In this document: piece after piece, positions 7,662 through 17,359 of the stretch
Layout: each line of letters starts with the position of its first letter
How positions within the stretch are numbered: position 1 is the stretch's first letter
Assembly: GCA_030148485.1 (NCBI GenBank)
Contig: JASBTJ010000068.1
Coordinates: 1 to 64,000 of the forward strand
Source of the DNA: Gammaproteobacteria bacterium
Lineage (GTDB): Bacteria > Pseudomonadota > Gammaproteobacteria > Chromatiales > Chromatiaceae
DNA length: 64,000 nucleotides
Direction of reading: 5' to 3'
The notes under the pieces: generated by a model
Databases searched by the model: none
What the model was told of the DNA's origin: nothing
The model's input: only the letters and a program-made list of their open reading frames with translations
Program-made: the position numbers and the translations under genes

Positions 7662-10493
7662 ATGCGCGACAAGCCCCAACCCATTCGCCGGTCGGCCGCC
7701 GACCAGCCGGACCCGGTGATCCGCTACCGGCTATCCACAGACGACCCGCCGCGCACCCTGGCCATATCCGCCACCGTGGAGGACATCACCGGATTTCCCG
7801 CCGCCGAGCTGTTCATCGATCCCGCGCTCTGGTTGGACCGCGTCGTGCCGGCACATCGCCCCGCCGTGGCCGCGGCCTGGCGGGACGCCTCGCCGGACCG
7901 GGAAACCTGTATCGAGTACCAGTTGCTCGGAGTGGACGGCCAGATTCGAGTGTTTCGGGACCGCTTCATGCAAGTGCAAGGTCCAGACGGCGTTACCGAG
8001 CTGGTGGGTGAACGACGACATCTCACCCAAACCACGGCGGCGGCCAAGGCGCTCGGCGCATTTGACGTGCCGGCACAGCCAGCCAACTCCTTCCAGCACC
8101 TGCTGTTCGACTCCCTGCCCATCGGGCTCGCGCTGACACGCATGAACGGCGAACTGGTGCAGGTCAACCAGGCTTATGCCGACATCATCGGCCGTTCCAT
8201 CGAGGAAACCCTCGGTCTGACGTACTGGGATATCACCCCGGATCGATATAGCGACGAGGAAGCCGCACAGCTGGACAGCCTGCAGCGCAGCGGCAGCTAT
8301 GGCCCCTACGAAAAGCATTACATCCACAAGCGCGGTCACCTCGTGCCGGTGCGGCTGTCCGGCCTGTTGGTCGAACACGACGGCGAGACCTTCATCTGGT
8401 CCAGCGTGGAAAACATCGCCGATCTGAAGACGGCGGAGGCGGAGCTACGACGCTCCGAAAGCGAACTGCGCGAGATCATCGACAACCTGCCGGACACCTT
8501 CTATCGCACCGATGCCGAGGGGCGGGTGGTGCTGGTCTCACGGCGGGTGGAGGAACTGCTCGGCTGGCGCGTCGAGGAAATGATCGGGCGCCCCTTGGCC
8601 GACCTTTACGTCGAGCCCGACGGTCGCACTCGCTTTCTACAGATCTTGGCGGACAATGGCGGGACGCTGTCCAGCTTCGAGGTGGAAGTGCGGCGCAAGG
8701 ACGGTGCCAGGATATGGGTTGCGACAAATTCGCATTATTGGTGTGACAGCAGCGGCACCATCCTCGGGGTGGAAGGCGCCGTACGGGACATCACCGCGTC
8801 CAAGCGGGCCCAAGACATGCTCGCCCAGGCCGCGGTGGTGTTCGAAACCGCAGCGGAAGCCGCATTGATCACCGATCATGAGAATCGCATCGTGGCGGTC
8901 AACCCAGCGTTCACCGAGATCACCGGCTACACCGAATCCGAGGTGCTGGGCAAGGCACCGGTATTCCTGCGCTCCGGACGGCACCCGGAGTCGTTTTTCG
9001 TCCAGCAAGGGGAAACAGTGCGCAAGCACGGCCGCTGGCAAGGCGATATCTGGCACCGCTGCCGCGACGGCAAGGTGATCCCGACCTGGCAGACCACCAG
9101 CACGGTACGCGGCGACCAGGGCGAACTGATCTACCACGTATCGCTGTTCGCCGACATCACGCCGATCAAGGACACCCAGCAGCAACTGGACCATCTGGCG
9201 CACCACGACGCGCTCACCGGACTACCCAATCGATTGATGTTCAACGACCGGCTGACCCACGCCATCGCCAACGCCCGCCGCCATGGCACCCTGCTGGCGG
9301 TGCTGTTCATGGACATGGATCGCTTCAAGGACATCAACGACAGCTTCGGACACCCGGCCGGGGACCGGCTGCTATGCGACGCCGCCGAGCGGCTGCTGGC
9401 GACGGTACGCAATCAGGACACAGTGGTACGCCTGGGCGGCGACGAGTTCCTGGTGATGATGGAGGACATCCGTGAGCCCGAGGACGCCGCGGTACTGGCC
9501 AGCAAGCTGCTCAAGGCCTTTGAACCGGCATTCAGCGTGGCCGGTCATGATCTGCGCCTGACCCTCAGCATTGGCATCAGCGTCTTCCCCCGCGACGGCG
9601 ACGATGTCCCAACCCTGCTCAAACACGCCGATTCCGCCATGTATCGGGCCAAGGAAGAAGGCCGCAACGGCTTCAATTTCTATACCGAACAACTCACCGC
9701 CGCCGCCTTTGAACGCCTGACCCTGGAGAGCGCGTTGCGTCGCGCCGTGGAATTGGAGGAATTCGAACTCCACTTCCAGCCCCAGGTCGCCTTGTCCGAC
9801 GGCCGGCTGATCGGCGCCGAGGCGCTGATCCGCTGGCGACATCCCGACTACGGACTGATGTTTCCCGACGACTTCATTCCGTTGGCGGAACGTATCGGCT
9901 TGATCATCGATATCGGTGAATGGGTCATGCGAACCGCGTGTGACCAGTTGCGTGCCTGGGATGTCCGTGGCCAACATCTGCCCCGCCTCAGCCTGAACAT
10001 CGCCGTGGCCCAGATACAGCAGCTGGGCTTCGCCGACCGGGTTGCACGCTGCATGCGCGACGCAGACGTAGCCCCGTCGCGGCTGGAGCTGGAGCTCACC
10101 GAGTCATTTGCGATGCACAAGCGCCGCGAGGCGATCCGGACCCTCGCCCAACTGCGTGAGCTGGGGGTCAGCATCGCCATCGACGATTTCGGTACCGGGT
10201 ATTCGTCGCTCAGTCAGCTCAAACGTCTGCCCATCACCCTGCTCAAGGTCGATCAGTCGTTTGTCCGGGACATCCCGGCCGACAACAACGACGAGGCGAT
10301 CACCCTGGCGATCATCGCCCTGGCGCAACAGCTGGACCTGGAAGTGGTCGCAGAGGGCGTCGAGACCGAGGAACAGCTCGCGTTTCTACGACACCACGGT
10401 TGTTGCGCCGGCCAGGGGCTGCTGTTCGGCGCGCCCCTCCCCGCAGCCGATTTCGCCCAACGCTGGCTGCTCCAAGACCCCGCGGCCGACTGA
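7662..10493 (+). CDS. Soluble PAS(x4)-GGDEF-EAL c-di-GMP enzyme
   Basis: A 943-residue protein without membrane segments. About four PAS domains (roughly 20-125, 143-256, 266-380, 390-506) precede a GGDEF domain (510-672) and an EAL domain (686-933). The GGDEF motif is intact (VVRLGGDEF) with an RxxD inhibitory site five residues before it (RNQD). EAL residues are also intact: GAEALIRW, LELTES, DDFGTGYSS, VVAEGVET. It could therefore both make and break c-di-GMP, with the balance set by the PAS sensors. It follows rapA by 52 bases on the same strand and is followed by a small conserved gene. Confidence 0.93.
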   Translation: MRDKPQPIRRSAADQPDPVIRYRLSTDDPPRTLAISATVEDITGFPAAELFIDPALWLDRVVPAHRPAVAAAWRDASPDRETCIEYQLLGVDGQIRVFRDRFMQVQGPDGVTELVGERRHLTQTTAAAKALGAFDVPAQPANSFQHLLFDSLPIGLALTRMNGELVQVNQAYADIIGRSIEETLGLTYWDITPDRYSDEEAAQLDSLQRSGSYGPYEKHYIHKRGHLVPVRLSGLLVEHDGETFIWSSVENIADLKTAEAELRRSESELREIIDNLPDTFYRTDAEGRVVLVSRRVEELLGWRVEEMIGRPLADLYVEPDGRTRFLQILADNGGTLSSFEVEVRRKDGARIWVATNSHYWCDSSGTILGVEGAVRDITASKRAQDMLAQAAVVFETAAEAALITDHENRIVAVNPAFTEITGYTESEVLGKAPVFLRSGRHPESFFVQQGETVRKHGRWQGDIWHRCRDGKVIPTWQTTSTVRGDQGELIYHVSLFADITPIKDTQQQLDHLAHHDALTGLPNRLMFNDRLTHAIANARRHGTLLAVLFMDMDRFKDINDSFGHPAGDRLLCDAAERLLATVRNQDTVVRLGGDEFLVMMEDIREPEDAAVLASKLLKAFEPAFSVAGHDLRLTLSIGISVFPRDGDDVPTLLKHADSAMYRAKEEGRNGFNFYTEQLTAAAFERLTLESALRRAVELEEFELHFQPQVALSDGRLIGAEALIRWRHPDYGLMFPDDFIPLAERIGLIIDIGEWVMRTACDQLRAWDVRGQHLPRLSLNIAVAQIQQLGFADRVARCMRDADVAPSRLELELTESFAMHKRREAIRTLAQLRELGVSIAIDDFGTGYSSLSQLKRLPITLLKVDQSFVRDIPADNNDEAITLAIIALAQQLDLEVVAEGVETEEQLAFLRHHGCCAGQGLLFGAPLPAADFAQRWLLQDPAAD

Positions 10494-10669
10494 CCCGCCC
10501 AATTGACCCCGATCAATACGTGGTCTTTATCCCCATTGCATCACCACGTCGCTGCGCCATACTCAAGGTGCGCGGGACGATACGGATACCGTCTGGCACC
10601 GCAAAATCGAGCGACCCTTGTCGCCGTTGCCAATAGCGCGTTGATCCATTCGTAAGGAGGGGTAGGCCC

Positions 10670-10939
10670 ATGTTCCTGAAAGAACCGACCACTGGCCATC
10701 TCGTCGAAGTGCTTGATCTGCAAGCCCTCTTCGATCCCTTCCAGGCGCAGATCAGCGGCCGATACCATGTCGGCGAAGAGCTCCCGGAACCGGCGAATTT
10801 CACCAAGGCCGATCTCGGCTTTCTGTCCGGCGAACGCCTGCCCCAATGCTGGCTGGACCCTGACTACCGTGAACTGCACCCAGCCGTCAGGGCAGACCGA
10901 AACAGTCCCGCGCATACCCGCACGCCCTCGGGCGCTTAA
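10670..10939 (+). CDS. Small conserved hypothetical protein
   Basis: An 89-residue soluble protein with an excellent ribosome binding site (AAGGAGG, 10-11 bases before ATG). It begins MFLKEPTTGHLVEVLDLQ and has many prolines and acidic residues, including the run PQCWLDPDYREL. I recognise no catalytic motif and no membrane segment. The strong ribosome site and even codon use argue it is real. It sits between two large c-di-GMP enzymes, 176 bases after the first, and ends just before a strong hairpin terminator. Function unknown. Confidence 0.7.
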   Translation: MFLKEPTTGHLVEVLDLQALFDPFQAQISGRYHVGEELPEPANFTKADLGFLSGERLPQCWLDPDYRELHPAVRADRNSPAHTRTPSGA

Positions 10940-10961
10940 GCGCTGCCACCAGCGGCGCCAT

Positions 10962-10989
10962 CAGAAGGCCCGCTCCGGCGGGCCTTCTG
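10962..10989. terminator. Strong hairpin terminator between convergent genes
   Basis: A perfect 12-bp stem (CAGAAGGCCCGC with GCGGGCCTTCTG) closed by the tetraloop TCCG. It lies between the convergent small gene ending at 10939 and the CHASE-GGDEF-EAL gene ending at 11007, so it can serve both. No long T-run follows on either side. Confidence 0.75.
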
Positions 10990-11006
10990 CCGTTATTGCC
11001 ACCCCG

Positions 11007-14000
11007 TCACCCGGACACGGGTTTCCGCGCTTGTGCATAGTAGCCGCCAAATGCCTCGGCGGACATCGGCTCGGCATACAGATACCCTTGCACCGTGTCG
11101 CAGTCGCAGTCCCGCAGGAACGCTTCCTGCAGATCCGTTTCGACGCCTTCGGCAACCACATCCAATTTCAGCGCATGTGCCATGGCCACCACCGACTGCA
11201 CGATGGCCGCATCGTCCGGATCGGACGTGATGTCACGAATGAACGAGCGATCCACCTTCAACGTGTGTATCGGGAACTGCTTGAGATAACTCAACGACGA
11301 ATACCCGGTGCCGAAATCGTCGATCGCGACCCGCACACCCAGGCCCCTCAATCGCTGCATCACTGCCACGGCGGCGTCCGCCTGCTGCATGATGATGCTC
11401 TCGGTGATCTCCAGATCCAGCAATGCCGGCGCGCAGCCGGTCTCCTGCAGGATCTGCTCGATGCGGCCGGCCAGCTTGACATCCGCGAATTGTCGTGCCG
11501 ACAGATTGACGGCGATGCGTAGATCGACCCCGGCGGCACGCTGCCACTGGCGCGCCTGGGCACAGGCGGTTTTCAACACCCACTCGCCCACCGGCACGAT
11601 CAGACCCGTATCCTCCAGCAACGGAATAAAGTCATCCGGCGGCACCATGCCCTGGTCCGGTCGCTCCCAACGGATAAGCGCCTCGGCAGCCACCACCCGT
11701 CCGGTGCGAATATCCAACTGCGGCTGGTAGAACAACACGAACTCCTCGCGATCGAGGGCCCGCCGCAGATTGGCTTCCAGGGCCAGTCGTGTTGCCGCAC
11801 GACTACTCATGCCCTCGGCGTAAAAATGGTAGCCGTCCCGACCGTTTTCCTTGGCCTTGTACATCGCGGTATCGGCATGCTTTAGCAGTTCGGACGCGTC
11901 CTGTCCGTCGTCGGGATAGGTCGATATGCCGATACTCGCGGTGACGAACAGTTCGTGACCGTAGACCACGATGGGATCAGCCAAGGCCGCGAGCACTTTT
12001 TGCGCGACCGCTTGCACGCGTTGCTGATCTTCCGCCACCTCGATCAGCAGGGTGAATTCGTCGCCGCCCAATCGGGCAACGGTATCGGCGGCACGTACAC
12101 AGCCAAGCAGCCGCTCAGCGGCCGATTGCAACAGCAGATCGCCTGCTTCGTGACCTAGGGTATCGTTTACGTTCTTGAAACGATCCAGATCCATGAACAA
12201 CACCGCCAGTTTGCCGCCGTCGCGGCGCTTGCTGTCGATGGCATGGGTCAGCCGATCCATGAACAGGGAGCGGTTGGGCAGTTCGGTGAGCACGTCATGG
12301 TGCGCCAGATAATGCAGGCGCTCCTGAGTCTGCATGCGTTCGGTGATGTCCTTTCCGGTGGACACGAAGTGGGTGATCTGCCCGCGCTGGTTGCGCAACG
12401 GCGTGATGGTCTTTTCCTCGTAGTACAGACTGCCATCCTTGCGCCGATTGATCAGGATGTCGCGAAAATCCCGGCCGGCGCGGATGCGCTTCCACAGTTG
12501 GGCGTAGAACTGTGGGGTATGTTTTCCCGAGCGCACCACCCGCGGCGTTTGTCCCAGCAATTCCTCCCGGGTGTAACCGGTGGTCACTGTGAAGGCGGGA
12601 TTGACATATTCGATCACCCCGTGGCTATCGGTGATGAATACGCTGTCGGCGGTATTCTCCAGTGCACTCGACAACTTGATCATCTGCGCCTCGGTCCGTC
12701 GTCGGTCGTCCATTTCCAACGCCAGGGTCACCATGTCCGCGACGGAGCTGGCGAAGCTCTGTTCGTCCAGGAACCAACGGCGCTCGCCACCTACGTGCTC
12801 GTGACACACCACCCCGGCCAATTGACCGCCGCGCCGCACCGGGGCCTCCAGCAAGGCGCCGACCCCTTGCGGCTCCAGATAGGCCCGCCTGAGTTCCCTG
12901 GTGCGCTCATCCGTTCGCGCATCGTCGGCAGCGATCACGCGCCCGGCGCCCAAGGCCTGGAAATATGCCGGAAAATCAGTGCTGCACAGGACCCGCCCCT
13001 CGACCGTCTGCTGCGCCGCGCCCCAGGCACCAGTGGCTACGCAGCGTAATTCGGAATAAGCAACGTCATACATCCAGACACTGACCCGCGCGACGTTCAA
13101 GGTGTCCGCGGACGCGCAACAGATATCGGTCAGCACAATGTCGAGATGGCTGTCCATTGAGGTGTCCCGCACGGCCATGGTCAGCAATGCCGATTGCTGT
13201 TGCCGCAACCGGTGCTCGGCCGCGCGGCGTACTTCGACTTCGCGCTGCAACGACTCCTTATCCTGTTTGAGTTCCGCGGTCTGTCGTTCAACCACATCGG
13301 CAATAACCTGGTTGCGGACCCGCAGCTCCCGGGTTCGCGCGACGACACTGTTCGCCAGGTTGTACAACAGGGCAGTGAGGATCAATCCGGTTGCCAAGGC
13401 GACCCACACCGAGCCGTGCCACACCGCTGCCCAAGGGATCGTGTGCTCGAATTCGATCAGAAACGTGTGATCAGGAAATGCCAGGGCGTACTCGGCGCGC
13501 AACGACGGCAGGCTGACCACGTTGACCCCGGTGGGCGAATCTGCCGTGGCCGACAGGACACGTGATTGAGCGTCGTCCACCGTATCGAGCGTAAGACGGA
13601 TACGTGTTTCCGCTGCCCGTGGCAATGCGGCGAGCAAGCCCGGCACGTCCACCATCACCGCCAACAAACCGCTGACGTGATTGCGCCGCACGCGCTGGGG
13701 CGGAGCCTCCCTGCCCTGGTACAGCGCCTTGACCAGCATAAGGGTCGAACCTGGACCACCTTGGTCCTGTGCCAGTGCCGCTACCGCTGCGGTGACAACG
13801 GCGTTGTCCGCTGCCCGCGCGAAATCAGGTTCGCTCAGTACATTCAGCCCCAAGAGTGATTCTGTTGCCGGGGCGATGGGTTCCAAGTAGCGAACCGGAA
13901 AGAGCGAATCCGGAAAAATGGGGGAGTCGCCTGTTGCACCGTCAGCAGCATGAATCCGAAATTCCGCATGGCCATCTTCGCGCATCTCGGCCTCGAATGC

Positions 14001-14339
14001 GGCACGTCCGGCCTTGTCGACACGCGGCATATAAGTCAGCTGGAGTATGAAACCCAGACGTGACAACAGATCCGCCGAGATCAACCGGAACTCGTCCGCC
14101 GAAACCTCTTTTGACGCATTGAACAAGGCGGCCAGACCGTAGATGGATTCGTGGGCGGCCGTCAGTTCGCGAAAGACACCGTCACGATACTGGATGGCGT
14201 TCGCGTTGAAGCGCACTGCCTCGTTGTCGTAGTTCACCTTCACGCCGTACGCGGCCAGCGCTACCGTCAACGCGACACCGGCGAGCAGCGCGAGAAAGAC
14301 GGCCGAAGTAACGCCTCGATGGCAACGGCAGGCCATCAT
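11007..14339 (-). CDS. Membrane CHASE-GAF-PAS-GGDEF-EAL c-di-GMP enzyme
   Basis: About 1110 residues from the ATG at 14339 (GGAG 11 bases upstream; the frame is open to 14492). A first membrane helix near residues 10-30 (GVTSAVFLALLAGVALTVAL) and a second near 310-335 enclose a periplasmic CHASE sensor domain. Then come a coiled linker, a GAF domain (about 385-545), a PAS domain (550-663), GGDEF (680-836) and EAL (853-1100). GGDEF and its RxxD inhibitory site (RAAD) are intact, as are EALIRW, LEITES, DDFGTGYSS and VVAEGVET. CHASE domains sense small periplasmic ligands; the ligand here is unknown. Confidence 0.92.
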   Translation of the reverse strand: MMACRCHRGVTSAVFLALLAGVALTVALAAYGVKVNYDNEAVRFNANAIQYRDGVFRELTAAHESIYGLAALFNASKEVSADEFRLISADLLSRLGFILQLTYMPRVDKAGRAAFEAEMREDGHAEFRIHAADGATGDSPIFPDSLFPVRYLEPIAPATESLLGLNVLSEPDFARAADNAVVTAAVAALAQDQGGPGSTLMLVKALYQGREAPPQRVRRNHVSGLLAVMVDVPGLLAALPRAAETRIRLTLDTVDDAQSRVLSATADSPTGVNVVSLPSLRAEYALAFPDHTFLIEFEHTIPWAAVWHGSVWVALATGLILTALLYNLANSVVARTRELRVRNQVIADVVERQTAELKQDKESLQREVEVRRAAEHRLRQQQSALLTMAVRDTSMDSHLDIVLTDICCASADTLNVARVSVWMYDVAYSELRCVATGAWGAAQQTVEGRVLCSTDFPAYFQALGAGRVIAADDARTDERTRELRRAYLEPQGVGALLEAPVRRGGQLAGVVCHEHVGGERRWFLDEQSFASSVADMVTLALEMDDRRRTEAQMIKLSSALENTADSVFITDSHGVIEYVNPAFTVTTGYTREELLGQTPRVVRSGKHTPQFYAQLWKRIRAGRDFRDILINRRKDGSLYYEEKTITPLRNQRGQITHFVSTGKDITERMQTQERLHYLAHHDVLTELPNRSLFMDRLTHAIDSKRRDGGKLAVLFMDLDRFKNVNDTLGHEAGDLLLQSAAERLLGCVRAADTVARLGGDEFTLLIEVAEDQQRVQAVAQKVLAALADPIVVYGHELFVTASIGISTYPDDGQDASELLKHADTAMYKAKENGRDGYHFYAEGMSSRAATRLALEANLRRALDREEFVLFYQPQLDIRTGRVVAAEALIRWERPDQGMVPPDDFIPLLEDTGLIVPVGEWVLKTACAQARQWQRAAGVDLRIAVNLSARQFADVKLAGRIEQILQETGCAPALLDLEITESIIMQQADAAVAVMQRLRGLGVRVAIDDFGTGYSSLSYLKQFPIHTLKVDRSFIRDITSDPDDAAIVQSVVAMAHALKLDVVAEGVETDLQEAFLRDCDCDTVQGYLYAEPMSAEAFGGYYAQARKPVSG

Positions 14340-14665
14340 GTGACACTGCACTCCGCGACGATTCTCAATAGATTTGGCTGAGAAACAAACCCGGACACCG
14401 CGTGTGCCCAACCCTCGACCCTCGCTTTGGCTGGCCCTCCCGCCAGCCCGCCGAGCATATCGACGGAAAAAGGCAATCGCGAACACTCCCATGCGTCGTC
14501 AACCTTATTGTGTTGTACAGACGGCAAGCGGGACATGATTCTCCAGGGACACGACGCCGGTTATTGCTATGGATAGCGGCCGGTTTGCGCTCAGGTTTAC
14601 AGCGGGGACTCGCCTAATCGCGTCGCCTCCGATAGGCTTGCGACGATCCCAAAAGAACGAGCACG
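14340..14665. other. Intergenic region between divergent genes, no gene seen
   Basis: This 326-base gap separates the divergent CHASE-GGDEF-EAL gene and the AddB-like gene. Both strands have only short, unconvincing reading frames. It must hold both promoters, but I found no pair of boxes good enough to mark. Confidence 0.5.
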
Positions 14666-17359
14666 ATGCAAAGTTTCCGCCCCCGCTTGCCCGATAATCT
14701 GGTGGCCGATCTCGCGCAAGGCGGCACACTGCTTACCGTCAACGATCGCCTGGCCAGATACCTGCACGCGCGTTATCACGCAACCTACCTAAGCGCAGGC
14801 AAGCAGGCCTGGCAGACCCCGGCGATTATACCGCTCGGCGCCTGGCTCGGGCGCAACCACGCCATCGCAGTGGATCTGGGGTTTACCGACAAGCCATTGC
14901 TGAGCACCGCGCAGGAGCGACAACTGTGGGAAAGGATCATCGCCACCGACGACAGCGACATGCCGCTGCTGCAGCCGGGTGCGGCGGCACGCAGCGCCAT
15001 GGACGCCTATCGCTTGGTGCATCAGTGGGCGCTGGGCGATCATCCCGACTTGGCGTCGACTCCCGAGGGCGAAGCCTTCACACGGTGGTCCGCACGCTTC
15101 GAGCGGCACTGCCACGCCCATGCCGGCCTGCCCGCCTGTCGGCTACCGGCGCTACTGACCGACGCGGTCGAACAGGGTGCGCTGCCACTGCCGGGTGTGG
15201 TTTGGCTGGCGGGGTTCGACGAATGCTCGCCGGCGCTACAAGGCTTGCTCGATGCGATGGCCGCGGCGGGCACTACCGTGGAGATCCTGCCCGCGGCCGG
15301 CGCAGCGGGTACGACGACACGTTTCGCGTTAGCTGATCCTGTCGACGAGCGACAACAGGTCGCCAACTGGGCTTTGGCGCGGGCGCGGGCGACCCCCGAC
15401 GCGCGCATCGGGATCGTCTGTCCCGACATCCAGCGACAGCGTGAACCGCTGCGACAAACCCTCTTGGCATCCCTGGCCCCGGAAAGCCTGCTGCCGGGCG
15501 CCGACCGTAGGCCGCTACCGGTCAATTTCAGCCTGGGGCTCCCCTTGGCGGATCAGCCGATGATCCGGGACGCCCTGCTGCTGCTCAATCTCGCTGTTGC
15601 CCGACGGGACCGGGACGGGCTCAGCCAGGCCGAGCTGTCACAACTGTTGCGCTCACCTTTCGTCGGCGAAGGCCTACTGGAAACGCATCAGCGGGCCTTG
15701 CTGGATGCCGAACTGAAACGTCGAGGATTCCCTTGCTACAACCTGGCGCGGCTGACCCAGCAACTGCGCGTGATCGCCCCGGACGGCCCCCTGCATTGCC
15801 CCGGGTTGGATGCGCGTGTCGCACAGATCGATTCCCTGCTGGACCAACAACCTCCGCAGGCCGACACGCGTCACTGGGCGGATCATTTCCGCCAGTTGCT
15901 GGAGCTATGGGGCTGGCCTGGCCAGCGCGGCCTCGACAGCCACGAGTATCAGCAGCACCAAGCCTTTGACGACGTACTCACCGAACTGGCGACCCTGGCG
16001 CGGGTCAGCACGCCAAGCGGGCCACGCCCAGCGCTGACCAAGTTGCAGCAGCTCGCCGGCGACGCACTGTTCCAGTCCGAAGGCAGTGACGCTCCGATCC
16101 AGGTACTCGGTGTACTGGAAGCCGCGGGACAGCATTTCGAACATCTTTGGGTGTTGGACCTGACCGCGGCCCGGTGGCCACCGGCACCGGCGCCGAATCC
16201 GCTTTTGCCGACCAGCCTGCAACGCCATTTTGGTCTTCCTCATGCCAGCGCAGAGCGGGAACTGATGTTCTCCCGGCAGATCATGCAACGGCTGACCGGT
16301 GCGGCGGACGAGCTGATCGTCAGCCACGGGCAGCGGGATGCCGACGGCGAGCAGGACGTCAGCCCGCTGATCGCCCACCTCCCCTTGGGCGATCCTGCCA
16401 CCCTCGGCCTGAGCGACCCGGCGCCACCGCAGCGGGCCGTGCTGGAGGGGCTTGACGACTGGTTGGCACCCGCCGCGCCCACTACCCTTGCCGGTGGTAC
16501 GCCGTTGCTCGCCGATCAGGCGGCCTGTCCGTTCCGCGCCTTTGCCCGATACCGCCTGGGAGCGCGCGCGCTGGAACACGTCAGCCATGGCCCCGACCCG
16601 CGACTGCTCGGCAACCAGATACACAGCATGCTCGAAGCGCTGTGGCGTGAATTGGGCAGCCTGGCGGGCCTGCGCCAACGGAACGAAGAGGCGCTGGCAG
16701 CGTTGATCGACCGCACCGTAGCGTCGGTGCTGGAAACCACCGGGCGCGCTCGTCCCGATCTGTACACCCCGGCATTCGTCGCCCTGGAACAGACCCGACT
16801 GGTGCGACTACTGCGCGATTGGCTGGATATCGAACAACAACGGCAACCGTTCACCGTGTTGCGCCTGGAGCAACGGGGCACGGCCCAGGTCGGCCCGTTG
16901 ACCCTCAAGGTGCAGGCCGATCGGGTGGACCGACTGCTGGACGGCCGTACCGTGGTGATCGATTACAAGACCGGGCGCAAGCAGCGCACCGCCACCTGGA
17001 CAGCGGATCGCCCCGAAGAGCCCCAGGTGCCGCTGTACGCGACCAATCAGGCCGATCCGGTGGCGGCCGCGGCCATCGCCCGGGTGCGTGCGGACAAGGA
17101 CGGCGGGTTCAAGGGCTTGGCCGAAAGCGACGACCTGTTGCCCGGGGTCGTGACCTTCAAGGGCAGCGACACCCTGCCCGACTGGGCCTCGCTGCAACAG
17201 CATTGGCGTACCCGACTGGCGGCGTTGGCCGAAGAAATCGTCGCCGGACGCGCGGACCCCACGCCGTCCGACCAGGCCTGCCGCTATTGCGATCTGGCAA
17301 GCTTCTGTCGGGTGGCGATGATGGACGACGACGGGGCCATGGAGGGAGACGATGCCTGA
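14666..17359 (+). CDS. AddB-like PD-(D/E)XK nuclease, DNA repair
   Basis: An 897-residue protein of the AddB-like 'probable DNA repair protein' family. The N-terminal three quarters form an inactive helicase-like scaffold. The C-terminus carries a RecB-type nuclease core (VVIDYKTGRKQ near residue 770). Four cysteines are placed as in AddB iron-sulfur nucleases: one in ACPFRAFARYRLGA (about residue 618) and three in CRYCDLASFC (about residue 872). With the overlapping downstream AddA-like gene it should form a double-strand-break end-resection complex feeding RecA. The nuclease role follows from motifs; the complex is inferred from the pairing. Confidence 0.88.
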   Translation: MQSFRPRLPDNLVADLAQGGTLLTVNDRLARYLHARYHATYLSAGKQAWQTPAIIPLGAWLGRNHAIAVDLGFTDKPLLSTAQERQLWERIIATDDSDMPLLQPGAAARSAMDAYRLVHQWALGDHPDLASTPEGEAFTRWSARFERHCHAHAGLPACRLPALLTDAVEQGALPLPGVVWLAGFDECSPALQGLLDAMAAAGTTVEILPAAGAAGTTTRFALADPVDERQQVANWALARARATPDARIGIVCPDIQRQREPLRQTLLASLAPESLLPGADRRPLPVNFSLGLPLADQPMIRDALLLLNLAVARRDRDGLSQAELSQLLRSPFVGEGLLETHQRALLDAELKRRGFPCYNLARLTQQLRVIAPDGPLHCPGLDARVAQIDSLLDQQPPQADTRHWADHFRQLLELWGWPGQRGLDSHEYQQHQAFDDVLTELATLARVSTPSGPRPALTKLQQLAGDALFQSEGSDAPIQVLGVLEAAGQHFEHLWVLDLTAARWPPAPAPNPLLPTSLQRHFGLPHASAERELMFSRQIMQRLTGAADELIVSHGQRDADGEQDVSPLIAHLPLGDPATLGLSDPAPPQRAVLEGLDDWLAPAAPTTLAGGTPLLADQAACPFRAFARYRLGARALEHVSHGPDPRLLGNQIHSMLEALWRELGSLAGLRQRNEEALAALIDRTVASVLETTGRARPDLYTPAFVALEQTRLVRLLRDWLDIEQQRQPFTVLRLEQRGTAQVGPLTLKVQADRVDRLLDGRTVVIDYKTGRKQRTATWTADRPEEPQVPLYATNQADPVAAAAIARVRADKDGGFKGLAESDDLLPGVVTFKGSDTLPDWASLQQHWRTRLAALAEEIVAGRADPTPSDQACRYCDLASFCRVAMMDDDGAMEGDDA

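Noticed and set aside
14402-14617. A 71-codon frame between the CHASE protein and the AddB-like gene
   Set aside because: No ribosome site and no recognisable composition; the region is better read as a two-promoter gap.
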